From positions 107,313-171,312 of the forward strand of contig NZ_JARWAC010000025.1 in the NCBI RefSeq assembly GCF_029846175.1: 64,000 nt of DNA. The letters run 5' to 3'. The DNA comes from Sphaerisporangium sp. TRM90804. GTDB taxonomy: Bacteria > Actinomycetota > Actinomycetes > Streptosporangiales > Streptosporangiaceae. Made by a program: the position numbers and the translations under genes. Below, piece after piece: positions 54,187 to 63,507 of this stretch. The notes below the pieces were generated by a model. It did no database searches and was not told where the DNA came from. It saw nothing but the letters and a program-made list of their open reading frames with translations. Position 1 is the stretch's first letter. Every line of letters begins with the position of its first letter.

Positions 54187-54734
54187 GGCTGCTCCCTCAC
54201 GAGCGCGGTGGCGCGCGGGCCGTAGCGGACGAGGTCGAGGTCGGCGGACTCCAGCTCACCTGCGAGGCGTTTACGCGCGCGGTGCAGGCGCAGCCGCACC
54301 GCGCCCCGCGAGCAGCCGAGCACCGTCGCGATCTCCGCCGTGCTCAGGCCCTCCCAGCTCACCAGCGACAGCACCTCCCTGTCGGCGGGGGCCAGGCGCC
54401 GGAAGGCGTCGCGTATCGCGTCCGCCTCGTGGCTGGGCGCCGTGTCCTCCCAGTCGGCCAGCTCGGCGCGCAGCCGCGCCGCCAGGGCCGTCCGCCGCGA
54501 GTCGCCGCGGCGCTGGTTGGCGAGCACCCGGCGCGCCACCCCGAACAGCCAGAGGCGGGTCTGGTCCCCGCCGGGGATGTCGTCCATGCGGCGCCAGGCC
54601 GTGGTGAACGTCTCCGCGAGCGCGTCGGCCGCGTCGTCCGGGGAGTCGGTGCGCCGCCGGACGTAACCGAGGAGATCCTCGTAGTTGGCCGTGTAGAGCT
54701 CTTCGAAGTGCCGCCTGGGGTCTGGTGGTCCCAC
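54183..54734 (-). CDS. ECF-type RNA polymerase sigma factor (second)
   Basis: A 183-residue sigma factor: region 2 FEELYTANYEDLLGYVRRRTDSPDDAADALAETFTTAWRRMDDIP, region 4 LAPADREVLSLVSWEGLSTAEIATVLGCSRGAVRLRLHRARKRLAGEL. GTG start at 54734. Four-base overlap with its membrane partner indicates coupled translation. Confidence 0.93.
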   Translation of the reverse strand: MGPPDPRRHFEELYTANYEDLLGYVRRRTDSPDDAADALAETFTTAWRRMDDIPGGDQTRLWLFGVARRVLANQRRGDSRRTALAARLRAELADWEDTAPSHEADAIRDAFRRLAPADREVLSLVSWEGLSTAEIATVLGCSRGAVRLRLHRARKRLAGELESADLDLVRYGPRATALVREQP

Positions 54735-54896
54735 GCCGCCCGCCTTCCCGATGGGGAGCTGTCCGACCGGCTCTGCCAGAAGAGCCAGTCATCTCTCCAC
54801 ATGTCCGGACGCGCGGAAGTGTTTCCGCTCCCGCGGAGAATTCTGGGGGAGATCGAGGAGACCGGCGTCTGGAGGGGCCGTCCACGGCCGGAGGGC

Positions 54897-54950
54897 GACA
54901 CGCACCCGGCCCGGCGACGAGAGGACACGCGCCCGGCCCGGCAACGAGAG
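54897..54950. repeat. Two tandem copies of a 27-bp unit
   Basis: Copy 1 at 54897-54923 and copy 2 at 54924-54950 differ at two positions. Each contains CCCGGCCCGGC and ACGAGAG. The pair sits in a 289-base non-coding gap (54735-55023) upstream of the second sigma gene. Confidence 0.8.
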
Positions 54951-54995
54951 AACGCGGCGCCGGGAGCCGGCAGGCTCCTGGGCGCCGCGCTCGTG

Positions 54996-55014
54996 CCGCG
55001 CCGTCACGGCGCGG
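54996..55014 (-). terminator. Hairpin after the small membrane protein gene
   Basis: CCGCGCCG (54996-55003) pairs with CGGCGCGG (55007-55014), loop TCA, ten bases past the stop codon of the minus-strand gene ending at 55024. Confidence 0.6.
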
Positions 55015-55023
55015 GGTGCGGGG

Positions 55024-55473
55024 TCATCCGGTCGGGCGGATCCTTCCCTTCAGGGCCAGGGTCATCAGGCCCGACAGCACGTAGACCACCGCGCCGCCCC
55101 ACAGCGCGTCCCAGGCGGCGCCGAACACGCCCTCCTGGTCGAAGACGAGCTGCACCGGGTACATCAGGACGGCCGCCCCGGCGCCCGGGTACAGGGAGAA
55201 CCGCCACGGGTGCCGCAGCGACCAGACCCGCGCCTGGCGGGTCACCCGGTCGCCGACGGTGGGCTTGCTCACGGCGCCGACGGCGGCGACCAGGCTGAAG
55301 ACGCTGATGCCGACGCAGAACGCCCAGCTCAGGTCGGGGTCCCCGGTGAGGAAGCCGAGCACCGTACTGATCGCCGCGATCGCTCCACCGGAGATCGCCG
55401 CGGCCTTCCAGGGCGCGCCCCGCAGGGCGGCGCCGGCGAGCGACATCTCGTCGCGTCGGGTCAGTTCGTTCAT
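55024..55473 (-). CDS. Small polytopic membrane protein, unknown function
   Basis: A 149-residue protein with four hydrophobic segments: AAAISGGAIAAISTVLGFL, SWAFCVGISVFSLVAAVGAV, RFSLYPGAGAAVLMYPVQLVF and GGAVVYVLSGLMTLAL. Start ATG 55473 (MNELTRRDEMSLAGAALRG). No family recognised. It stands alone between the sigma gene and a molybdoenzyme, on the same strand as both. Confidence 0.65.
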   Translation of the reverse strand: MNELTRRDEMSLAGAALRGAPWKAAAISGGAIAAISTVLGFLTGDPDLSWAFCVGISVFSLVAAVGAVSKPTVGDRVTRQARVWSLRHPWRFSLYPGAGAAVLMYPVQLVFDQEGVFGAAWDALWGGAVVYVLSGLMTLALKGRIRPTG

Positions 55474-55561
55474 ACCGACAGACTGCCCTCCGGGGCGGTT
55501 CCGGCACATCGGGGTCCGACCCTGATCCTCCCCTGACCCGCCCCGGCCCGCGGCCGGGCGC

Positions 55562-57574
55562 TCACAGCGCCGCGATCTCCACCAGGTTGTCGTGGTAGAC
55601 CGCGCCCCTGCCCATGTCGGCGTCGCTCTCCCGCACCAGGGTGTTGACGTTGCCGCCCCCGGGGCTGAGCTTCGGCCAGTTCCCCTTGTTCGTCGCGACG
55701 ACGCCGGGGCTCACCCGGTCGCTGACCTCCAGCTCGGCGACCAGCTCGCCGTGGTCGTTGAACACGCGGACACGCTGGCCGCCGGCCAGCCCGCGCTCGG
55801 CGGCGTCCTTCTCGTTCACCAGGATCTTCGGCCCGCCCGCGCGGCGCAGCAGCTCGGGGTTGTTGGCGAACACCGTGTTGAGGAACGTGTGCGAGGCCGG
55901 GGTGATCATCGCGAGCCTGTACGGCCCGGCCGGCTCCGCGGTGAAGGGGGCGACGTAGGCCTGGCCCTCCGGGGCGAACTCCAGCCGGCCGGAGGCGGTG
56001 GGGAACCCTTCGGCGTACGGCAGGAACGGCTCGGGGACGTTCAGCCGGGCCCATCCCTCGGCACGCAGCCGCTCGACCGTGATGCCCTCCAGGAAGGGAT
56101 GGCCCCCCGACAGCATCTGCTCGGCCAGCTGGAGGTCGGAGTCGTACAGGGACGGCTCGGTCAGGCCCAGCCGCAGGGCCAGCCTGCGGAACGTCTCGGT
56201 CGTGGACAGGCACTCGCCGGGCGGCGCCACGGCGGGCTCGTTCCACATGAGGTACAGGTGCCCGTATCCGGAGTGCAGGTCGGTGTGCTCGGTCTGCATG
56301 GTGGCCGGGAGCACGATGTCGGCGTAGTCGACGGTGTCGGTGGGAAACTGCTCCATCACCACCGTGAACAGGTCGTCGCGCATCAGGCCCCGCCGGATGC
56401 GGTTCTGGTCGGACGTGCTGGCCATCGGGTTGGCGGCGTACACCCACAGGCACTTAACGGGGGCGAGCGTGTCCTCCAGGCCCTCGGCGAGCCGGGTCAT
56501 GGTCAGCGTGCGCACCGGGCCGGCCAGCAGATCGGGGCGGGTGTCCGGGACGATGGGCACGTGGCCGGTGGTGGAGTAGGAGACGCCGCCTCCCGGATGC
56601 CGCCAGTCGCCGGTGAGGCCGGGGATGCAGGCGATGGTGCGCAGGGCCGTGCCGCCGCCCCGGTGCCGCTGCAGGCCCATCGTGGCCCGGATGCCGGTCG
56701 GCCGCGTGTGCGCCAGACGCACGCCCAGGGCGCGGATGTCCTTCTCCGCGATGCCGGTGATCTCCGCGGCCACGGCCGGCGGATACTTCCGGATCTCCCG
56801 CTCGAAGCCCTCGAACCCGCTGGTGTGGTGGTTCAGGAAGTCGCGGTCCTCGGCGTCCTCGTCGAGCACCACGTGCATCAGGGCCAGCGCCAGGACGGCA
56901 TCGGTGCCCGGCCGGATCGCCAGGTGCTCGTCGGCCTGGTCGGCGGTGCGGGTCCTGATCGGGTCGATCGCCACCACGTGCGCCCCGGCGGCCCTCGCGT
57001 CCTGGATGAACTTCCACAGGTGGTGGCCGCTCGTCAGCGTGTTGGTGCCCCACAGCAGGATGAGCCGCGACAGGGCGAACGCCTCGGGGTCCATGCCGCC
57101 CGGGTTGCCGTTCGTGTGCCTCAGCCCGATGTTCCCGGCCCGGGAGCAGATGTTCATGTCGTGCTGTGCGGCCCCGAGCACGTTCCACAGCCGCCGCCCC
57201 GCCCTGCCGCCGACGCCCTGGATGTACCCGAGCGTCCCGGTGCCCTGGTACGGCCAGATCGCCTCGCCGCCGTACTCCGCGACGATCGACGTGAGCCGCT
57301 CAGCGATCTCGTCCAGCGCCTCGTCCCAGGAGACGCGCTCGAACCGGCCCGAACCCTTGGGCCCCACCCTGCGCATCGGATGCAGGATGCGGTCGGGAGC
57401 CTTGGAGTGCTCCAGGTAGCGGTTGACCTTCACGCACAGGGCGCCGCGGGTGTAGGGATGGTCACGATTGCCCCGCATGCGGACGGCCTCTCCGTCCTTC
57501 ACCGTGACGACCCACGAGCAGGTGTCCGGACAGTCGAGGGGGCAGGCGCCGAGGACGTTCAACTCACGGCTCAT
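55562..57574 (-). CDS. Molybdopterin-dependent oxidoreductase (DMSO-reductase family), [4Fe-4S]-containing
   Basis: A 670-residue molybdo-bis-MGD enzyme. N-terminal Fe-S domain: Cys at ACPLDCPDTC and GALCVKVNRYL (C-x3-C-x3-C spacing). Then WPYQGTGTLGYIQGVGGRAGRRLWNVLG and NICSRAGN, where the Cys is a candidate molybdenum ligand; LWGTNTLTSGHHLW; C-terminal MGD-binding domain with PASHTFLNTVFANNPELL. No signal peptide and no partner subunits in the neighbourhood, so it is a cytosolic single-subunit enzyme of unknown substrate. Confidence 0.9.
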   Translation of the reverse strand: MSRELNVLGACPLDCPDTCSWVVTVKDGEAVRMRGNRDHPYTRGALCVKVNRYLEHSKAPDRILHPMRRVGPKGSGRFERVSWDEALDEIAERLTSIVAEYGGEAIWPYQGTGTLGYIQGVGGRAGRRLWNVLGAAQHDMNICSRAGNIGLRHTNGNPGGMDPEAFALSRLILLWGTNTLTSGHHLWKFIQDARAAGAHVVAIDPIRTRTADQADEHLAIRPGTDAVLALALMHVVLDEDAEDRDFLNHHTSGFEGFEREIRKYPPAVAAEITGIAEKDIRALGVRLAHTRPTGIRATMGLQRHRGGGTALRTIACIPGLTGDWRHPGGGVSYSTTGHVPIVPDTRPDLLAGPVRTLTMTRLAEGLEDTLAPVKCLWVYAANPMASTSDQNRIRRGLMRDDLFTVVMEQFPTDTVDYADIVLPATMQTEHTDLHSGYGHLYLMWNEPAVAPPGECLSTTETFRRLALRLGLTEPSLYDSDLQLAEQMLSGGHPFLEGITVERLRAEGWARLNVPEPFLPYAEGFPTASGRLEFAPEGQAYVAPFTAEPAGPYRLAMITPASHTFLNTVFANNPELLRRAGGPKILVNEKDAAERGLAGGQRVRVFNDHGELVAELEVSDRVSPGVVATNKGNWPKLSPGGGNVNTLVRESDADMGRGAVYHDNLVEIAAL

Positions 57575-57774
57575 ACCCGCAACGGTACCCAGCACCAGGT
57601 CGGCGGCGAAGAGGTGCCGGGGTTGAGCGGGCGGGCGACCCCCCAGTGCCCATGCGCCGTAGAGTGTCAGCGAATGCCCGGGGTGGTGCCGGATCGCCGG
57701 TGATCTCCGCGTGACGGCCGGGGGTCGGCGCGCGTCGGCCTCTCGGACGCCAAAATAGGAGCAGAGCCGCGAAA

Positions 57775-60363
57775 GTGCCCTGCGACCAGAGAGGTGCGTA
57801 CAGACCGGCGGTGACCGACATCCGCGAGCGGGACGAAGCCGACGAGGCCGGGGGGTCCGACGACTCCGCGGCGCGTTCCGTCACGCTCTCAGACTCCCCC
57901 GTGGGCGAGGCGGACGACGACGGGCCACAGGACTTCGGCGCGGCGGCTCCGGCGCCGGCCACGGCCCAGGAGAACGGCCGGGCCTCGGCTGAGGGCTCCG
58001 GCGAGCCGTTCGTGCTCGTCGTGGAGCCGCTGCTGCCCCAGCGCATCCGCCGCACGTCCGACGCCCTGCGCTTCCTCGCCACCCTGCTCAGCCTCGGCGC
58101 CGTCATCCTGCTGGCCCTCGTCGCCAAGCAGACCCTCAACGGCCTTGAGAGGGACGTCGCCGACGGCACCAGCCGGGCCCCCGACCTGCTGATCGGCGTG
58201 GCCGCCTTCCTGGCCGGCACCGCCGTCCTCGCCGTCCCGGCCGCCTTCGCCGTCGAGCGGGTCTTCCACCGCGACGGGCTGCGGGTCGCCGAGGGCCTGA
58301 TCGCCGCGATCGTCGGCATGCTCGTCTCCTTCGTCCTGGGCGAGTGGCTCGCCGTGGCCGGCCCGGACGACCTGCGCCTCCTGCTGACCGGCAACCGCGA
58401 CGTCGAGCCGATCAACACCCTGCTCACGTCGGTCGTCGCCTACGTCACCGCCGTGCGCCTGTCCCGGCGGCCCACCTGGCGCGGGCTCATGTGGGCGGCC
58501 ATCGCGCTGGACGTCTTCGCCCTGTTCACCGGTGCCGAGGCGACCGCCCTGGGCGTCATCGTCACCTACCTCGTCGGCCTGGCCGTCGGGTTCGCCACCC
58601 TGTACGCCGTCGGCAGCCCCAACACCCGCCCGCCCGGCGGCGCGGTCATGGGCGCGCTGCGCCGTCTCGGGCTCGTGCCCGCGCACGCCCGTCGCATCGC
58701 CGACGACGCGCAGGGAAGCCGCAGGTACGGGGTCATGCTCACCGACGGCCGCCGCTTCGACGTCACCGTGCTCGACCGCGACCGGCAGGTCGCCGGGGTG
58801 CTCTACCGGCTGTGGCGCCGCATGCGCCTCAACTCCGAGACCCGCCGCCGGGCCATCCGCTCGCTGCGCGCGGAGCTGGAGCGCGAGGCCCTGATGGCCT
58901 ACGCGGCGCAGGCCGCCGGCGTGTGCACCCCGCGCCTGGTCGCCACCAGCGAGATCGGCACCGAGGCGGCGCTGCTGGCGTACGAGCACCTGGAGACGCG
59001 GCAGCTCGCCGACATCCCCGACGACGAGCTGGATGACCGGCTGCTCGTCCGGATCTGGCGGCAGGTGGAGCTGCTCCAGGCGCAGCGCCTGGCCCATCGC
59101 CGCCTCACCGGCGACAGCATCCACATCGACGCCGAGGGCGGCGTGGTGCTCATGGACGCCCGCAGCGGCGAGATCGCCGCCGGCGACCTGCTGCTCCGCC
59201 TGGACGTCGCGCAGCTCCTCACCTACCTGGCGCTGCGGGTGGGTCCCGAGCGCTCGGTGGCCTGCGCCGCCGAGGTCATGCCCAAGCGCGAGCTCGCGGG
59301 CGCGTTGCCGCTCCTGCAGCGCATCGCCCTCACCAGGGGCACCCGCGCCGAGGTCGCCAAGGACAAGGAGCTGCTGCCCGCGCTGCGCGAGCAGATCCTG
59401 TCCCTCACCCCGCGGGAGCACGTCGAGGAGGTGCGGCTGGAGCGGTTCCAGCCCCGCACCCTCGTGACGATCATCGCCAGCGCCTTCGCCGCCTACTTCC
59501 TGCTCTCCCAGCTCAGCAGGGTGAACCTGGTGGAGGTTGTGGCGTCGGCCCGGTGGGGCTGGGGCGGTGTCGCCCTGGCGGCGGCCGGCCTCAGCTACAT
59601 CGCCGCGGCGCTCATGCTGCGGGGCTTCGTCCCCGAGAAGCTGCCCCTGGGGCGCACGGTCCTCGCGCAGTTCGCGGGCTCGTTCGTCAAGCTGGTCGCG
59701 CCCGCGGCGGTGAGCGGGGTGGCCATCAACTCGCGCTACCTGCAGAAGCGCGGCATCGCCCCCGGGCTCGCCGTGGCCAGCGTGGGCGCCTCGCAGCTCG
59801 TCGGGCTGGGCTCGCACGTCGTGCTGTTGCTGCTCTTCGGGTACGTCACCGGCACGGGCGCCGCGCCGTCGATGAGCCCGTCGCGGGGGTTGGTCATCGG
59901 CCTGCTGTCGGGCGCGGTGGTCGTCCTGATCGTGCTGGCCGTGCCCCAGCTCCGGCGCATGATCACCACCCGGGTCCGGCCGCTGTTCTCCGGGGTGATC
60001 CCGCGCCTGCTCGACGTGCTGCAGTCGCCCCGCAAGATCATTGAGGGTTTCGCCGGCACCCTGCTGCTCACCCTGGCGTTCGTCGTGTGCCTGGACGCCT
60101 GCGTCCGGGCCTTCGGCGGGTCGCTCAGCTTCACCGCCGTGGCGGTGGTGTTCCTGGCGGGCAGCGCGATCGGCTCCGCCGCGCCCACCCCGGGCGGGCT
60201 GGGCGCGGTCGAAGCGTCGTTGTCGCTGGGGCTCACCCTGTCGGGGCTGCCGGGCACGGTCGCGACCTCCGCCGTCCTGCTGTTCCGCCTGCTGACGTTC
60301 TGGCTGCCGGTGCTGCCCGGCTGGGCGTCGTTCACCTGGCTCCAGCGCCACGACCAGCTCTGA
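57775..60363 (+). CDS. Large lysylphosphatidylglycerol-synthase-like flippase domain protein with kinase-like middle
   Basis: An 862-residue membrane protein. Order: acidic disordered N-terminus (1-85); a first membrane domain of about six to seven helices (100-280); a soluble middle (300-550) with ERRAIRSLRAELEREALMAYAAQAAGVCTPRLVATSEIGTEAALLAYEHLE, RLAHRRLTGDSIHIDAEGGVVLMDARSGEI, resembling the N-lobe, catalytic loop and metal loop of RIO/ABC1-type kinases; and a C-terminal LPG-synthase-TM/UPF0104 domain (TPGGLGAVEASLSLGLTLSG). GTG 57775 or 57811 may start it. Probably handles a lipid-linked substrate. Confidence 0.82.
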   Translation: MPCDQRGAYRPAVTDIRERDEADEAGGSDDSAARSVTLSDSPVGEADDDGPQDFGAAAPAPATAQENGRASAEGSGEPFVLVVEPLLPQRIRRTSDALRFLATLLSLGAVILLALVAKQTLNGLERDVADGTSRAPDLLIGVAAFLAGTAVLAVPAAFAVERVFHRDGLRVAEGLIAAIVGMLVSFVLGEWLAVAGPDDLRLLLTGNRDVEPINTLLTSVVAYVTAVRLSRRPTWRGLMWAAIALDVFALFTGAEATALGVIVTYLVGLAVGFATLYAVGSPNTRPPGGAVMGALRRLGLVPAHARRIADDAQGSRRYGVMLTDGRRFDVTVLDRDRQVAGVLYRLWRRMRLNSETRRRAIRSLRAELEREALMAYAAQAAGVCTPRLVATSEIGTEAALLAYEHLETRQLADIPDDELDDRLLVRIWRQVELLQAQRLAHRRLTGDSIHIDAEGGVVLMDARSGEIAAGDLLLRLDVAQLLTYLALRVGPERSVACAAEVMPKRELAGALPLLQRIALTRGTRAEVAKDKELLPALREQILSLTPREHVEEVRLERFQPRTLVTIIASAFAAYFLLSQLSRVNLVEVVASARWGWGGVALAAAGLSYIAAALMLRGFVPEKLPLGRTVLAQFAGSFVKLVAPAAVSGVAINSRYLQKRGIAPGLAVASVGASQLVGLGSHVVLLLLFGYVTGTGAAPSMSPSRGLVIGLLSGAVVVLIVLAVPQLRRMITTRVRPLFSGVIPRLLDVLQSPRKIIEGFAGTLLLTLAFVVCLDACVRAFGGSLSFTAVAVVFLAGSAIGSAAPTPGGLGAVEASLSLGLTLSGLPGTVATSAVLLFRLLTFWLPVLPGWASFTWLQRHDQL

Positions 60364-60400
60364 TCCTCCTTCCGAGGATCAGAGCCGGCTGACGGCCGGC
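60362..60400. terminator. Tandem hairpins between converging flippase-like and AKR genes
   Basis: GATCCTC (60362-60368) with GAGGATC (60374-60380), followed by GCCGGC-5 nt-GCCGGC (60384-60400). Confidence 0.6.
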
Positions 60401-60418
60401 GCGGGCCGGGGGGCGGGG

Positions 60419-61426
60419 TCAGGCGAGCGGGCTGCCCGGCTGCGCGATCTCCTTCTCGATCGCGGCGAGCTCCTCGGCGGAGAACGCCAGGTTGTCCACG
60501 GCCGCGACGTTGTCCTCCAGCTGCCCCACGCTGCTCGCGCCGATCAGCACCGAGGTGATGCGCGGGTCGCGCAGTGTCCAGGCCAGGGCCATCTGGGCGA
60601 GCGACTGTCCGCGACCCGAGGCGATCTCGTTCAGCACGCGGACGCGCCGCAGCACGTCGTCGGTGATCTGGCTCGGGCGCAGGAACTTCTCCTTGGCGGC
60701 GCGCGAGTCCTCGGGCACGCCGTGCAGGTACCTGTCGGTCAGCATCCCCTGGGCCAGCGGAGAGAAGGGGATGCACCCGGCGCCCTCGGCCTCCAGGGTG
60801 TCCAGCAGCCCCTCCTCGACCCAGCGGTCGAACATCGAGTAGCGCGGCTGGTGGATCAGCAGGGGCGTTCCCAGCTCGCGCAGGATGCGCGCGGCCTCGA
60901 CGGTCTGCTCGGGGGTGTAGTTGGAGATGCCCGCGTACAGGGCGCGCCCCGAGCGCACGGCGGTGTCCAGCGCCCCCATCGTCTCCTCCAGCGGAGTCTC
61001 CGGGTCGGGGCGGTGGCTGTAGAAGATGTCGACGTAGTCGAGCCCCATGCGCCCCAGCGACTGGTCGAGGCTGGACAGCACGTACTTGCGCGAGCCCCAC
61101 TCGCCGTACGGGCCGGGCCACATGTCGTAGCCGGCCTTGGTGGAGATGATCAGCTCGTCCCGGTACGGCCGGAAGTCCTGCGCGAAGACGTATCCGAAGT
61201 TCCGCTCGGCGGAGCCGGGGGGCGGGCCGTAGTTGTTGGCCAGGTCGAAGTGCGTCACCCCGAGGTCGAACGCCCGGCGCAGCACGGCCCGCTGGACGTC
61301 GATCGGCTTCTCGTCGCCGAAGTTGTGCCAGAGCCCGAGAGACACGGCGGGCAGCTTCAGCCCGCTCCTGCCGGACCGGTTGTAGGGCTGGCGCTCGTAG
61401 CGGTCACTCGATGCCGAGTACGTCAC
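60419..61426 (-). CDS. Aldo/keto reductase (YghZ / glyceraldehyde-3-phosphate reductase-like)
   Basis: A 335-residue NADPH-dependent aldo/keto reductase. Catalytic tetrad: Asp and Tyr in FDLANNYGPP, Lys in STKAGYD, His in FYSHRPDP. It reduces aldehydes such as methylglyoxal or L-glyceraldehyde 3-phosphate in homologues. GTG start at 61426 overlaps the stop of the protease gene by four bases (GTGA), so they are co-translated. Confidence 0.94.
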   Translation of the reverse strand: MTYSASSDRYERQPYNRSGRSGLKLPAVSLGLWHNFGDEKPIDVQRAVLRRAFDLGVTHFDLANNYGPPPGSAERNFGYVFAQDFRPYRDELIISTKAGYDMWPGPYGEWGSRKYVLSSLDQSLGRMGLDYVDIFYSHRPDPETPLEETMGALDTAVRSGRALYAGISNYTPEQTVEAARILRELGTPLLIHQPRYSMFDRWVEEGLLDTLEAEGAGCIPFSPLAQGMLTDRYLHGVPEDSRAAKEKFLRPSQITDDVLRRVRVLNEIASGRGQSLAQMALAWTLRDPRITSVLIGASSVGQLEDNVAAVDNLAFSAEELAAIEKEIAQPGSPLA

Positions 61427-63507
61427 GTGGACTCTCCAGTTTCTGGTGCTTTGTCTGTTTCAGCACGGTCGAGTATCCACGACAGGGTGAAGGCCTCCTC
61501 CCGCCAGGCGTCGTAGCGGCCGCTGCGGCCGCCGTGCCCGGCGCCCATCTCGGTCTTCAGCAGGAACGGCCCGCCCTTGGCCGTGGCGCGCAGCCGCGCG
61601 ATCCACTTGGCGGGCTCGTGGTAGAGCACCCGGGTGTCGTTGAGGCTGGTGATCGCAAGGATCGGGGGATACTGCCGGTCCTGCACGTTCTCGTACGGCG
61701 TGTACGACTTCATGTACGCGTAGACGTCCGGGTCGTGCAGCGGGTCGCCCCACTCGTCCCACTCGATGACGGTCAGCGGCAGCGACGGGTCGAGGATCGT
61801 GTTCAGCGCGTCGACGAAGGGCACCTCCGCCACCACGCCGATGAACCGCTCGGGGGCCAGGTTGGCCACCGCGCCCATGAGCAGCCCGCCGGCCGAGCCG
61901 CCCCTGGCGATGATGCCGCTCGACCAGCCGGACTCCTCCAGGTGCCGCGCGGCGGCGACGAAGTCGTCGAACGTGTTCTTCTTCCGGGTGAGCTTGCCCT
62001 CGTCGTACCAGCGGCGGCCCATCTCGCCGCCGCCCCTGACATGGGCGACGGCGAAGACCAGGCCGCGGTCGAGCAGGCTCAGCCGGGCCACCGAGAACGA
62101 CGGGTCGATGGAGCTCTCGTAGCTGCCGTAGCCGTAGAGCACCGTCGGCGCGGGCCGCTCGGTGCCCTTCTTGGCGACGATGGAGATGGGGATGCGCGTG
62201 CCGTCGTCGGCGACGGCCCACTCGCGGAACTGCTCGTAGTGGTCGGGGTCGTACCCGCCGAGGACCGGGCGTCGCTTGAGCAGGATCAGCTCGCGGGAGG
62301 TGAGGTCGTAGTCGTACACCGAGGGCGGCGTGACCATCGACGCGTACGCGAGCCTGAGCCTGCCGGTGTGGAACTCGGGGTTCCCGGCCGGCTCCGCGGT
62401 GTGGATCGGCTCGGGGAAGGAGATCTCGTACGGCTCCCCCTCGCCGGGCAGCACCCGGATTCCGGTCAGGCCGTCGCGGCGGAAGTGCACGGCCACGTGG
62501 TCGGAGAACGCCTGCACGTCCATCAGCCGGGTGTCCTCGCGGTGCGCGATCAGCGGCGTCCAGGAGTCGGGGGCGTCGATCGGGGCGGTGGCCAGCTCGA
62601 AGTTGGCCGCGCCCTCGTTGTGCAGGACGAGGAACCGGTCGCCCGCGTGGTCGATGGAGTACTCGACGCCGGTCTGACGGGGGCGCACGACGGCGAACTC
62701 CCCGGTCGGGTACTCGGCGTCCAGGACTCGCACCTCGCTGGTGATCTTGCTGCCCGCGGCGAGCACGAGGTAGCGCTCGCTGCGCGTGAGGCCGACGCCG
62801 ACCCAGAACCGCTCGTCGGACTCCTCGTAGACCAGCACGTCCTGCTCGGCGGAGGTGCCGAGCAGGTGGCGGTGGACGCGGTACGGCCGCCACGCGTCGT
62901 CGACGGTGGTGTAGAAGAACGCCGAGCCGTCCGACGACCAGGCGCCCCCGTAGAAGACGTCGGGGATCTCGTCGGGCAACGTCTCGCCGGTCCGCAGGTC
63001 CTTGAACCTCAGCGTGAATCGCTCGTTGCCGCTGAAGTCGGTGGAGTAGGCGAGGGTGGTGCCGTCCGGGGTGATCGAGGACGTGCCGACCGCGAAGAAG
63101 GGGCTGTCGCCGGCCAGCTCGTTGCCGTCGAGCAGCACCTCCTCGCCGGCGAGTGGCTTGCCCGCCTCCAGCAGGGGCGGGGTGTCGCCGGTGGCCGCGA
63201 CGCGGCACTGGATGCCGTACTGCTTGCCCTCTTCGGTGCGGGAGTAGTACCACCAGCCGCCCTTGCGGGTGGGGACCGACAGGTCGGTCTCCAGCGTGCG
63301 GCCCTTGATCTCCTGGAAGATCGCCTCCTGGAGATCCTTCAGGTGCTCCGTGCGCCCTTGGGTGAAGGCGTTCTCGGCCTCCAGATAGGCGATCGTGTCA
63401 GGGTCGTCCTTGCCGGCCAGCCAGGCGTATTCGTCGATCACGGTGTCCCCGTGATGAGTGCGTTCGGCCGGAACCTTCTTAGCCACTGGAGGCGTGTCGC
63501 TGCTCAC
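61423..63507 (-). CDS. Prolyl-oligopeptidase family serine protease, oligopeptidase B type (S9A)
   Basis: A 694-residue protein: seven-bladed propeller (about 80-420) then alpha/beta-hydrolase. Catalytic triad: Ser in ARGGSAGGLLMG, Asp in ITSLNDTRV, His in MGAGHGGRSGR. RGGGEMGRRWYDEGKL and YGYGSYESS are typical of oligopeptidase B, which cuts after Lys/Arg in short peptides. GTG 63507 was chosen because MSSDTPPVAKKVPAERTHHGD begins the conserved part; the frame extends to 63594. Cytosolic. Confidence 0.94.
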   Translation of the reverse strand: MSSDTPPVAKKVPAERTHHGDTVIDEYAWLAGKDDPDTIAYLEAENAFTQGRTEHLKDLQEAIFQEIKGRTLETDLSVPTRKGGWWYYSRTEEGKQYGIQCRVAATGDTPPLLEAGKPLAGEEVLLDGNELAGDSPFFAVGTSSITPDGTTLAYSTDFSGNERFTLRFKDLRTGETLPDEIPDVFYGGAWSSDGSAFFYTTVDDAWRPYRVHRHLLGTSAEQDVLVYEESDERFWVGVGLTRSERYLVLAAGSKITSEVRVLDAEYPTGEFAVVRPRQTGVEYSIDHAGDRFLVLHNEGAANFELATAPIDAPDSWTPLIAHREDTRLMDVQAFSDHVAVHFRRDGLTGIRVLPGEGEPYEISFPEPIHTAEPAGNPEFHTGRLRLAYASMVTPPSVYDYDLTSRELILLKRRPVLGGYDPDHYEQFREWAVADDGTRIPISIVAKKGTERPAPTVLYGYGSYESSIDPSFSVARLSLLDRGLVFAVAHVRGGGEMGRRWYDEGKLTRKKNTFDDFVAAARHLEESGWSSGIIARGGSAGGLLMGAVANLAPERFIGVVAEVPFVDALNTILDPSLPLTVIEWDEWGDPLHDPDVYAYMKSYTPYENVQDRQYPPILAITSLNDTRVLYHEPAKWIARLRATAKGGPFLLKTEMGAGHGGRSGRYDAWREEAFTLSWILDRAETDKAPETGEST

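Noticed and set aside
53081..54950. Short repeats at 53081-53117 and 54897-54950 as a possible CRISPR array
   Set aside because: Units are directly adjacent without spacers and no cas gene is present.
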